Source: Marsupella aquatica (Eukaryota; Marchantiophyta). From it: a stretch of 64,000 bases of DNA. The notes under the pieces were generated by a model. It was given only the letters and a program-made list of their open reading frames with translations, was not told the origin of the DNA and made no database searches. The translations under genes and the position numbers were made by a program. This document shows positions 10,612 through 22,250 of this stretch, piece by piece. How positions within the stretch are numbered: the stretch's first letter is position 1; every line of letters starts with the position of its first letter. The DNA lies in contig OZ316891.1 of the NCBI GenBank assembly GCA_973895155.1, positions 9,548,001 to 9,612,000 of the forward strand. Direction: 5' to 3'.

Positions 10612-13600
10612 ATGGCTGGCGAGCACGAGGGAACGGCGGATGCAAGAACTCCGTTGCTTCGGCCACGTTCCATTGCACGAAGCAACAAGTTCGTGCTCCT
10701 CACGAAGCGCAACCTCGCTCTCGCAATAGGACCCTTGGCCACACTGGTCATCATTCTCGCCTTCAGATCTTTTCCGGATGCTGGCGGGACGAAGTCGAAT
10801 CAGAAGATGGGGGCCATGACGGGCATCCTGGTGTGGATGGCATGCTGGTGGACTTTGGGACCCATTCCCATTGCCATGACCTCCCTCCTACCTCTTGTCC
10901 TCTTCCCATTCTTCAAAATCATGGATTCGGACAACGTCGCTGAAGAGTATACCAACAGCGTTGTTGTGCTGTTGATCGGAACCTTCATTCTGGCACTGGG
11001 AATCCAAAAATACAATTTCCATAAGAGGATTGCTTTAAAGGTTCTTCTGATGTCAGGAGGGGAAGAGATGAATCCCAGGTATTTCTAATGTGACTCAATC
11101 TCCTTTCCTATGAAGGTTGACCGATTTCAATTTTGGAGGATGTCAGCTCGGATTGCGTGGCAGGATTCCTCAATGCCAAGGATGATCTCTTGCTTTCACT
11201 AGCTAGACTTATATCTGCTGATGGCTGAATCCATCTCTTAATGATTTCATCCCCATTTCAGGGGACTGGGGAATGACATCCCTCAATCAAATTCCATCCA
11301 AATCCATTGCATTGTCTCTCCCTGTCTGATGTGCCCTCAATTAGCTACCGAAATCTTCATAACTTCTAGCTTGGCGACAGAAATGATGGTGATAGGAGCT
11401 AGTTACATGGACATCTTTGCACAGGTCCTGAAATGTTACGCGATAATCAACAACGCTTGCAGACGCTCTGGATACATTCAATCATCTAAGAGAGCTTTGG
11501 CCACCTATCAGTTTACTGACTCGGCGTCACTGATCGTGGTATGCTTGGTAACTGAGCAGGAGTGTGATTCTGGGCTTCCTTTGTGCCGCATTTTTCGTGA
11601 GCATGTGGATGTCCAATACGGTAGCTGCGGTGATGCTACTCCCGGTGGTACGTGGTCTTTTGAATAGCTTGACATCGGAAGAGTCTGATGTAGGTAGAGC
11701 AGTCCTATACGCCGATTCTTCTTCTTCCTGTCTCACGGACGAGGAACAAGGTTAGATTACGGAGACCTGGTTCTGATTGCACGCATCCTAAGGCTTTATA
11801 CATAGAGCTTCTTTGAAACATACTTTGGCTCGACTCTGTTACTAAGCTAGACTCTGTATTACTAACAGAGCCATTTCCTTGGCTGAATTTCGTTTTTAAT
11901 TTTGGTCTGGATGCCCGTTAGCCTCGCCTATACCTACCATGACGAGGTTTTATTTTCAGCTGTTGAGTACTTAATGATTTTTGTAATCCCAATCAATCCC
12001 CTCGATTTCCTACAGCTGAGAGAAGTCCGCGAGCTCAATCGATTTTTGACGGATTCTTTCCACACTGCTGATCCCATTTTGTAATATCCATATAAGTGTT
12101 TTGTTCAATTATCTGATTGAGAAGTGCGAGCAAAGTGTACGATAATCTTCACCTCTGTGGCTGGTCAGGTGCTACTTTGGAGCGGAGTGTTTATTTGGAA
12201 GAGAAAAAAGCGAGGGCCGCCGCAGTAGCCGAATATGGCAAGGGGATAGTACTTGCCGTCACATATGGGACTGCTTTGGGCGGTATGGCGACCCTCATTG
12301 GGTCGGGACCCAATGTGGTGTTGCCAGGGTTTTACAAAAAGAGATATCCCAACGAGGATGGACTCAACTTTCTAAGTTTTTCCTGTTTTACCATTCCGAT
12401 GCTGATTCCATATGGGATAGCAACGTGGCTATACTTGGTGTGGTACTTCTGCCCTGCTTCGACTGGAGCCGTTGTCGAGGCCAGAATGAACCGGACGATG
12501 GTGGAGAAGGACTACGATGCTTTGGGTATTTCCTACAATGACTCAGACTTACTCAAAACTGAATCTCACAGACATTGTAAAGGTATAGAAAGGGCCACGA
12601 GACATCTGCCATCGAGATTGGACCGTAGTTGACTGACCGACCCTTGGGCAAGGGTATCATCACGAGGTGCGAAGCTGAAAGGTGGCTAGAATCCCACCGT
12701 CCTTTCTACTGATGGTCGAGACAGACTTTCAAGACAGAATTTATAAGGTCGAAGCGAAGGATGATGCGAAAACCAACCTCAGGATCAGTAAACTTGGCTC
12801 TCGAAGGGCTCGTAAACAATTTCACCCCTCGAACTGTGAAATGGAAAGATTTCTCATCATTTGCTACTTCGGCAGTTTGGTTTGAGTGCATCAATTATGG
12901 AGTCAGGCAGCACAGTCGTGGGGAACACTAGCAGCTCGAAAGATGGCCTCCTGATTCCATTCATTCCGGAGCTCCACATTTACTCGCGAAGTCACGATCT
13001 TGATGGATTTTGTTTCTGTAAAGTTTTTCTTTCATGACTTATAGAGATAAAATGAATAGGCTTTCATTTCTTCGACGAACAAACCTATCTCTCGTCAACT
13101 CCCTCTTATGTTCTGTGCAATGTTTCGACTGCTGCTCAGGGCCGATTACCTTTCCCGAAATTGTCATCCTTACGGAGTTCATCGTAAGTGCTTATTTCAG
13201 ATTTACCTCTCCCTTTAAGTACGATGTCCATGATTTTGAAATTTGGCCCTAGACATCGAAAACTGCACCTTGGAACGTTCCTGCCATTATGCGCCCATAG
13301 AGCCACCTAGGGATTGCATGTTTCCTGGGTTGGGCAAGTCATGTTCCCAAGTCGGATTAAGAACAAGACCTTTTGCCAATTCTAGTCAAGACTAGACTTT
13401 ATATCTCTCTTGTCAGCGCATGTACAGGTTCTGATTGTTCTGTGGACTACACGGGTTTTCGGAGCGTCTCCAGGGTGGGGTACATTATTTCACAACTATC
13501 CCAGTGATGGCACAGTGGCGGTAAATACATATTGCAGCCTTCTTTTTTTCATATTAAAAGTTAATCAATTTTGTTACGAGCTTACAATTGCCTCGAGAAG

Positions 13601-14389
13601 TTCTCAAGGTTTTTCTAGTCTTAAATGAGAGCTCAAGACCAGTTTTTCAATTCATTGGACTACGTGTTATGTGCAGCTTCTGGCAGCCATTTTGCTTTTC
13701 ATTATTCCCAATAAGCAGACAAAGGGAGAGAAGATCATGGACTGGAAAAGCTGCAAGGAAATTTCTTGGAGTGTTATTCTCCTTGTGGGCGGAGGTAATT
13801 TGATGAGTGTAACTCAGCACCGAGGCTGCAAAATAATCACTCATCTTGAATGCTGTTCTTATGATGCGTTCTCAACCTATGGGATATTGGTCAAGCGACT
13901 CACAATTGAGGTATTGAAATTGTCTTGAAACCATTTCGTTCGATGTTCAATGTAGGTTTTGCACTGTCGAAGGGCATTCAAGAGAGTGGTCTGTCAGCGT
14001 TGATCGGTGAAAAGCTGCACTTCTTGGGTGCACTACCCTACTATTTGGTTACGCCAGTGATCACCATAATCCTGAGCATAGTTACCGAGTTCTCATCAAA
14101 CGTCTCCATGGCCTCTCTGTTCCTCCCCATCCTGGCAGAGGTAGCAGCTGCTATCGACTATCACCCTTTGCTGCTCATGATACCAGGAACCTTTGCTTGC
14201 AATTTCTCCTACAATCTCCCATCTGCCACCCCTCCCAATGCTATTGCTCTGGGCACTGGCTCCCTTACGGTTAGAGACATGACTTATCCTGGACTTTTCA
14301 TGCACGGAATTGGGCTGGTCCTTATCTCCATCTTCACTCCAACTCTTGGTAAGCTCCTCAACCCAAACTCTGTGTTTGAATGGGTGTGA
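10612..14389 (+). CDS. DASS/SLC13-type anion carrier, tonoplast dicarboxylate transporter-like, 7 exons
   Basis: Exons: 10612-11078, 11560-11750, 12169-12525, 13140-13183, 13428-13520, 13677-13794, 13956-14389. All junctions are GT..AG and in phase, giving 567 residues, close to plant tonoplast dicarboxylate transporters. A soluble N-terminus of about 40 residues precedes many hydrophobic spans. The two substrate/sodium-site hairpins of the SLC13 fold are present: SNTVAAVMLLPV (SNT at 174-176) and SNVSMASLFLPI (SNV at 471-473). FILALGIQKYNFHKRIAL is typical of the plant vacuolar clade, and the C-terminal SATPPNAIALGTG fits the family. The expected role is malate/citrate-class dicarboxylate movement across the vacuolar membrane. 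Substrate and membrane are inferred from resemblance. The start of exon 3 is the least certain junction, since a second AG at about 12210 also keeps frame. No strong tandem partner lies nearby. Confidence 0.88.
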
Positions 14390-16979
14390 AATTTTAAAAG
14401 GATGAGACTCGACAGGCCACTCAGTAAGTTTTGGGTGGCACCCACTTCGATTTTGACTAGGCTTTGGTGGTGTTTTCTCCAAAGTGTGAAGCCCACTCAT
14501 ATCTCATATTTGTCCGTCTGATGGTGTGCCAGGTGCTTACATATTTGAACTCTCTGCGCCTCTTTAGGATATTCACTCCTAAAGCAGCCCTCAGGTTTGG
14601 GCACTCTGCCCGTTGCCTACAATTATGATGAGAGTATGAGCGACTATCATGGTTTCCGTTCATGCACAACAACCAACATCAATTCGTAGGTTAGTTTTCT
14701 GTTGAAAGCAAAGCCAATAACAGCCCTGGGCGATTCGGCTACATTTCTGTGCGAAGATGGGGAAATCCGTCTACACCAGGGTTCAAGTCACAGGTTCAGG
14801 TGCGTGGGGCATTGCAGCGAACTTACATATCCATGGAGCTTTGGCCTTGGATCGTTCTGAGACCAGAGATCGTTGTTGTGACACGAGGTTGTAGCACATG
14901 ATTTGTTAAAACACCTGCCTAATGAGTTGGTCGTCTAGTAGGTTCATATAATTATGAGGACCATCGGATATCTAGAAATTATTTGTAAGCTCAGCCCTTT
15001 TCGCGTACACCAACCTCTTTCCTAAAATAGGAGAATACAGATGAGTAACAGCGTAATGAAGGCCTCGATCTGGGTTTCGTTTATTAGAAAAGTCCACAAG
15101 TTCACCTTGCCGGTTGGTCTAAATTAGAAGAGCAAGCAAGGGGCTACCCCACCGTGTAAAATTATCTCTTTCTTGACAAACCTTTTTCTCAATGAGAAAT
15201 TACATCATCCCTCCTTCTTCAACTCCTGGAAATCCAACAGCTGTAATGAAGTTTTGTATTTTCACTCGTTTATTTGTAATGATGGTTTATCTTTTCGACT
15301 GGTCCACCTTCCAGCCTGAACTGTAGTATAATTTTACTTACTAAAATGATTTGTACAGCTGCACATCCTTGGCCGTGGGATGGGATCTATCAAAGGTCGC
15401 CCTCGCTCGATCTCTCGATCTCATTGTGTCTCAGCTCTAACTTGGTCTCTCAAAAAATTTGGCGAGCCCCAGCAACGTCGACGCCGAGCATCTCCTCCAC
15501 CTGAATGTCGTACCACAATTGTTACTTTGCTGAAGGTTTTTCTCCACACTAGAAAGAAGGCTGCAAACTTTGAATCAGCTAGATTGAACACAAATGGATC
15601 AGCTAGCTGTCAAAGAAACAGACTTGCGCAGCCTCCCCATGGGGAAAATCTCAATCCTGTTACAACCAAACGATCCTTTCGTGCCAAGTCATCTAAATAG
15701 GCATGGAGCAGACAAGGACATTGGCAAGACAATTGAAAGTATCACGCAAAGACCGGCCCTTTACGAGACTATCACATCACATGAGACGTTCTCTATTTTT
15801 CACATTTGCTTGCAAATTGTGTGAATAGATCATGTAAGATGTTCTCTATTTCACACATTTGCGAAGCCGTCAGATTAACACTTGTTTTAGCGAAGCTTGG
15901 TGTATGGGAATTGTGTGATGTTATGTTTTTCGTATTTGCCTGCATGTACTATGCAAGTATGCTCTTAAAGTGATGTTTTGTCATCTCCCATTGACAATAG
16001 GATAAGTGCAAAAGAAAGATGAGCATGATCGTGAAACCACCGAGCTCTCACCATTTTCTTTTGGAACTCTTTGACCAGGAGGTTCACAAGTCACAAGTGA
16101 GTTTCTTTTGAAACTATTTCAAAACCGTGAGGTTCACAAGTTCGCGATGCGTGGAGGATCACAAGTTACGAAGTTTGTTGATTGACACAAATTGCAACGT
16201 GGATTATATGAAGCACATGTTATCGCAAAATTGCCATGTCTGAGAGATTTATTACCAACTAAGGGCGAAACCGTCAGTTTAGCGAGGTTCGGACAGTAGC
16301 CAATATGTGTAGTGTTTCTTACCCATAATTGGACTCGAGCAACATTTCCATCCAAATGCCTATGCGTATAGAATATTGAGGGGTTTGGATCATGTTCGGG
16401 CAATTCTTCAGAGCGCAAGGTAGAGAATCTTAGTCATCTCATGTTCACAGGACGGGAAGCAGTGGGTCAGTCCTGTTGAAGAAGTAAAGACAGAGATAGC
16501 AATTCTAGAAAAACTTGAGAATTGGTATTTGACTTGGAATATACTGCGTAGGGAATCCGAACATAGTGCTTAGGAAATCCCAATGACAAGCTACAGCGGA
16601 GACATATGTGTTGCATGGAAACACAAGTCAATTAACAACGAATGAACCTCGGAATGAGCGGAACGAGTATTCAGCTTATTTTTTAAGGCGATCGAAGAAA
16701 GAACCTTCCCAAAACGTATAGCAAAAGATTTGTGCGTGGAGGGATTTGTGATACCACCTCTTCAGATTATTTGACGCTAGCTGGCCGAACTGGTCTCCCG
16801 GGTACCATGGATGCAGATCGAAGAAGTTCAGCTCCCACGTACTGTAAATTCTGAATTTAGATGGGCCGCAAAAAATGAACCGCGTTGAATGGATCCGTGG
16901 GATCGATTGGAAGTCGCAGCAATTCAGTGCTACGAAGGGTTACTCGATCCCCAGTGAGGTGCTTTGAATCAACAACTGA
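14390..16979. other. Spacer, no recognised content
   Basis: I see no gene, RNA or repeat family I can name. An open stretch near 15380-15700 has arginine-rich, low-complexity translation and no motif. Confidence 0.45.
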
Positions 16980-18104
16980 TCATGGACTTGTCCTGAGTTG
17001 GGCCCAAGCTCGACCCGGGCTGGAGTTTCCATGCCAGACATCGACACACCCGTCCTGCTTCTTATCGACACACTTGCCCACGATAAAGAGCGAGGTGCCA
17101 TCTTCTCCCGCCAAGTCCATATTGGTTACCTCAATTAAACCCTCAGCCTTGATTCTCAGTAACAGCTTTCCCTCCGGTGAGAATTTGACGACCAGACCCT
17201 CCAGCCCATTCCTGGCCACGAACAAGTTCCCCTCTATGTCCGCTCTAATCCCATCGATTGATACCCACTCAGTCCCGTCCAGCTCCCCGAAGTCCACAAA
17301 CAGTGTCTTGTTCGAAACTCCTCCGGTGCTCGGATCCACGACAAACTTCCAGATTCTGTTCACGACCGAAAACCCATCTTTGCTGAACTCTTCAGACAAG
17401 TAGAGAGTCCTCTCGTCGGGAGACAGCTCGACGCCGTTCGTGTTTCCAAACAATCCCAGGCGTACCGCTGTGACGGGCTGCAGCTCATCGATCGACGAAT
17501 TGTAGAAGGACGATGGCGTCGCGCATATCCAGAGATCGCCATCACCGACCGCCGTCGTCAGTTTGCCGAATTTCCCTCCTGAGGCATAGATCCGTCCACT
17601 CAGAGCCGCCACGGCCATGTCATTGGGCTGCGCCATGGTCTGGTTTCCGCAGAAAGCGTAGAGCCTCACTCGACCATCTCGTGTCGACTGCAGAATGTGG
17701 ACGATCTGGTGCCCTCGGACGTCGGTGGCGATGGCTCTGGACAGGAATTTCTTCGACAGCTCGCTTGACAATGGCAAGAATCGGAGGCCATTGTACGAGA
17801 TGCTTCCCGTCTGATCGATGGAGTAGATTTCCTGGCTGACCTTCTCCTCGGGAGTGGCGATGGTGCCCAATCCATTCGAAGTGCCGCCCAAGAAGGCCGT
17901 GGCATACGCCGTCCCCGTGTAGTCCACCGACGTTCCCTCAATGCCGAGGCCGAATTGTGAATTTCTCGACGTGATGAACCGTGTGGCGTAGACTGTCGGT
18001 GCTTCATCGCTGTCCGCTGCTGCTGGATTAAGCAGCTGCAGCATGATAAGGCTTGAGCCCAGTGCAATCAAACGAAGTCTATCCATGAGAAAATATCTCT
18101 TCAT
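16980..18104 (-). CDS. Secreted SMP-30/gluconolactonase-like beta-propeller protein
   Basis: A single uninterrupted frame of 374 codons from the ATG at 18102-18104; a second in-frame ATG lies six codons on. Residues 9-30 are hydrophobic and end in NPAAADS, a plausible signal peptide, so the protein is probably secreted. The rest looks like a six-bladed propeller. SMP-30-type elements occur in order: QPNDMAVA with N161-D162, then GRIYASG; NGVELSPDERTLYLSE (223-238); VSIDGIRADIEGNLFVAR with D284. The N and D positions correspond to metal and catalytic ligands of SMP-30, gluconolactonase and paraoxonase-like lactonases. Lactone hydrolysis is the likely chemistry; the substrate is unknown. The gene has no intron and appears GC-richer than its surroundings, unlike the spliced genes upstream, so retroposition or transfer from a microbe is possible but unproven. 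Confidence 0.8.
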   Translation of the reverse strand: MKRYFLMDRLRLIALGSSLIMLQLLNPAAADSDEAPTVYATRFITSRNSQFGLGIEGTSVDYTGTAYATAFLGGTSNGLGTIATPEEKVSQEIYSIDQTGSISYNGLRFLPLSSELSKKFLSRAIATDVRGHQIVHILQSTRDGRVRLYAFCGNQTMAQPNDMAVAALSGRIYASGGKFGKLTTAVGDGDLWICATPSSFYNSSIDELQPVTAVRLGLFGNTNGVELSPDERTLYLSEEFSKDGFSVVNRIWKFVVDPSTGGVSNKTLFVDFGELDGTEWVSIDGIRADIEGNLFVARNGLEGLVVKFSPEGKLLLRIKAEGLIEVTNMDLAGEDGTSLFIVGKCVDKKQDGCVDVWHGNSSPGRAWAQLRTSP

Positions 18105-21100
18105 GGTGGTACCAATGATCGAAGTTAATCTATTCACTTCGATACGAAAAGTACTACAGAATTGATTGAGCTCGAGAGTCCATTAATCAGTCCACAAAAT
18201 TACAATGTCAGCGTAGATTCAAATCCCCTCGTGAATGACTAGCCACAGTACAGATCGCAAAGTCTAAGAAGAGCTGAAATCGACGTATCTACTGTGACAC
18301 TGCCTATTTCTTCGCACATGACTTCAGTCTGTCTGCTGTCGATGTGCTAGACAAAATTTCAACTGCTATTCATGGTGTTCACTCGACCTACATATGTTTC
18401 ATCTGATGTGCTGACTTGTGCTCAGGGACCTCTCAACTGTTCCAGTTAGCTTCTGCTATGCCACCGAAGTACCAAGGTAGTGTTCAGACGGTGATCCTGA
18501 TGCGAAATTCAGAGAGTAAAATAGAGTGAGCTCAAGGCAAACCATTAAAATCATGATGATGGGTCGGATTTCCCTGGTTTCGCACTGTCAGTGAACTTAG
18601 GCGACATCATTAGATGCAAACGAAGAGCGGCGCAACGTATTTATGTGGGGAGATATCATAAAAAACTTCATTTTCACAGTTTTTTATTTTAGAAATATTT
18701 AAACATTTTTACAATTTATTACGTATCTCATTAGAGGTTTTTTTCAAAATTTCTGGCACCATAGCTTGTCATGTCAACAATAATTGTAATAAACAAGACT
18801 CGGTTATTTTATGAATTAAATTTATAATTTTTATTTGTGTTTGTGTCAATTTGAATGTAAATTTTGGGATACCGTGTTGTAAAAAGAAAAGTAAAAACAT
18901 TAAAAATGCAAAGAATAGGACAATTAAAACTGTCACTATGTAACCATTTTAGTTACATTTTCAATTTTAAAACTTAAATTCAAAGATTTTTAAAAAATAT
19001 TTTTCATATAATAAATAATGACTAATAACTAACTTGATAATTTCCTTGTTAAAGGGTAATTGGCACCTAGAGTAAGATTTCCAGCCCTTTGCAATTAAGG
19101 TAAACTACTAGCCATGGTCCGAACTTAAACACTGAACGAACTGATATAATTCATTTGATAAGACATTCATCTAATTGCAAATGGACTTGTCACAGATTGA
19201 ATTCTGACTCTTGTAGCTTGTGAATTTGGTAGCATGTAGCGAAAAGGCCTAATTTTGACAACTGCTTGTGATAACCATGCTATCAATTAGCCAAGGGAGG
19301 GGTCCACGAACTAATTTACTAGTGTGGAGGAGGTATATGTTTGATGGGACCTGCCAAAACAAATTTATGTGATAGGCCATTATTAAACTTTTGTTATAAC
19401 TTGGTACTCTTTGGACATCTTTTTGTGTCAGATGATATTCTTGTAAAGTTACTGTAAGGAGTGTAGCTTAATATTGTCACCAATAAGAGTTACTATAAAG
19501 TTTAGGGTAGATCAAACCATGCTCAATGATAACCTACACTGTTGGGGGAACCATGGAATAATGGCGGTTGTCTCGTCAATTGTGAGTTCTTAATTAAGTG
19601 AAGACAATATGGTTTGTGTCTTCAGGGTTTGAATTTCTACTATGTCGTCTCTTTTTTGGTTGCTTCATGCAAATTATGCAAAGGGATTGCATGGTGTCTT
19701 GACTTTTTTCTTTGTTCTTTTGTTTAAATATGGAATGAATTCTCTACTAGCTTTTGGCCATTGGACTCTATTGCCATGTTCAAAAATTGTCCAAAGTGTA
19801 AGACAAAGACAACATGGATGTTGTCATCTCACATCTAGACCCCATTCAATTGAATTTGTCAAGTATTGAAGGAACCAAGGTTCTTTTACTTACATGGCTG
19901 TTTGCCCTTGATGCAACTTTAAAATTGTCTAAGTGTGAAACAAAGTCAACATGGAGTCAATCCTAAGCTAGTAACAGGAAAATTTTGTTAGCCTGCAAGA
20001 ACTAGATTACATAATTAGACTAAATGTTGTACAAAGCCACTATCTTGTAACCCGGATCCCCCTAAAACTTTTTAATTATATGAAGATATAATCATTATAT
20101 CTTCAAGCATGGAGGTACATGCAATAGAATATGATGTGATGCATGATGGAAAATGTATGGTTGGCCATGCAATTAAGCACCACATAAGAGCCATGTGTAG
20201 GCAACCTATGTAGGGGGCCTAGTTCATAACAACAATGTTGTGGAGTGTCTGGTTTGTAACAAAAAGTCTAGTAGAGGCAAATTTGTTTTGGCAAGGGTCT
20301 CATCAAACATATATCTCAATGTGTAGTGGGTGAAGGTAAAAACATACCAGGTATGTGTATGTTTTACCATTGGCACCTGGTAAAATGCTCAGATAGGATC
20401 TCTAGAGAGATATGCTTGACTGATCCATGCAAGGTAAAAACATATTTGTGGGGACCTTTTCCTGTTTTTGCTAGCTTTGCCACTAAAGATTCAAGTTGAT
20501 AACACTGTCTTGCCATGGTTTTTGTAATTACAAATTTAATATAAATTTGTATAAAGACTAGAAGTTCAAGAAAATAACCTAATGAGGAGGAAATAAAAGC
20601 CTGGATGGACAAGACATTGTGTCTACCCATCCCCATGCACTGTGTAACTAAGCTATTGTTGCTTTTAAAGAAAATGGAACCGGTTGCAGTTTGTACTTAG
20701 TTGACTACATTGACTACCTTGGGGAGAAAGTAATCAAGACATCATGATCCTCAGTAATGTCATGAAGTCTTTCAGATTCAAGGTAGTCAAGTAGTCAAGT
20801 TACCTAGGTAGTTCTTAAATAATGTTCTTGCATGGGTTCTTCTAAAGTGAGAATTTGTATACTAGAACCAAACTGGGTAACTTAATTGTGACTACTAAGA
20901 CTCAGGGTTTCATTCACAAACTATGTGCAGTCAAACAGTACCACAGGTGTTGAATAAGGGTGGTTATCATTGTCATTGCTGGGATGGGCCACTCATTCCC
21001 CAACTGTTCGAAATGCAAGAGTAGGGTAATGGGAAAGTGAATACATTCACATGTATGCCTTCCATTTTGTATCCCTTATCTGCAATGTGCCTTTACCCTA

Positions 21101-22090
21101 TGCCCAAAATGGCAAAATGTGGCAGATGGCAAAATGTGAGCAGATGAATAATTTGCGAAGCAAGCTCAAAACAATATCCACGTTGTCATCCAAAAAGGAC
21201 CAGACTTGGTCATTTACCCTGCCCGAATGACACAAGTGAGGGAAACAGCCAAGAGCCCAAGAAAAATGTCAGCTGAAGACAATCAGTCCATGTTGTTTTT
21301 AAACCCAAGAGCCAAAAATATATAAATGTGTGTTGGCTGAAGAAAATGACCATCTTGTCTTCCAGAAAAAACCAGTCTGCACGCCATTCACCCCTGCACA
21401 GAACATCAGAAAGATGTGGTAAGTCAAGGTAGGAAATTTGTGGAGTATTCACTAAGTCCATCAAGTGAAAGTTTAGTGGAGCGGGTCCATCAAGCATATA
21501 TCTGGATGCCATGCAAACCTTGGAACTAGAAGGATTCCAAAATGCTCCATCTATGAAATTCACTGCATGTTACTCCAATTCCAAGTGCCTCAAGTCAAAA
21601 TACACACACATGGACGAGAAACAAGACAAAAAATGTGACCAAAATGTGGGTAGTGCTTACGTAGTGTGGACTTGACTAGAATAATAATACTAATCTAAAG
21701 TATAAAAGTCTGAATTCCACACAAACAACATTTTGGAACTCATCCACTTCCCCAAAAATCTTTAGTCATTTTTGTCAAAACTTAGCTACTATTTTGCTGT
21801 CTCATTAGTCACTGTTCCACCGAATCCCAGGCCCTATTAGCCAGAATCTAAAGGTCAGTCATAAATCTAGGGAGATCTGACAGACAGTACAATAATTGCA
21901 TAAGGAATCTTTCGAGCATCTCCCTCGCACACTTTACATTAGCCACTCTTGTGAAAAAGTGAAATCTTTAAAAAATAAGCTGCTTACCACCCAAGGAAAC
22001 TGCTTCCTAAGTACTAAAAAAGTATTGATCGTATTTCTTTCTTCACGATGCTTTGCCCCGAATAAGTTAAATATGTGGGTAGGACATGGG
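18105..22090. other. AT-rich spacer containing a long foldback
   Basis: The first 500 bp would hold the promoter of the SMP-30-like gene. From 18.64 to 19.06 kb the sequence is very AT-rich. Inverted arms at 19,322-19,402 and 20,245-20,330 suggest a degenerate transposon. Nothing else recognised. Confidence 0.5.
19322..20330. mobile_element. Degenerate foldback element, about 1 kb (candidate)
   Basis: ATATGTTTGATGGGACC and GCCAAAACAAATTT near 19,335-19,370 recur inverted at 20,281-20,320 (AAATTTGTTTTGGCAAGGGT, ATCAAACATATAT). The match continues weakly inward through AAACTTTTGTTATAAC. No transposase and no clear target duplication. Confidence 0.5.
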
Positions 22091-22250
22091 TGCCCTAACC
22101 TAAATTCTAAGAGCTCCAAAGCACACAGACTTAGTCGTTAACCACTCCCAAAATTAATATTAAAGTCATATGCCCTACCCTAAATTCTAAGAGCTCCAAA
22201 GCACACAGACTTAGTCGTTAACCACTCCCAAAATTAATATTAAAGTCATG
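22091..22250. repeat. 80-bp near-perfect tandem duplication
   Basis: Unit beginning TGCCCTAACCTAAATTC at 22091 recurs at 22171 with a single visible mismatch (ACC to CCC); a recent event. Confidence 0.95.
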
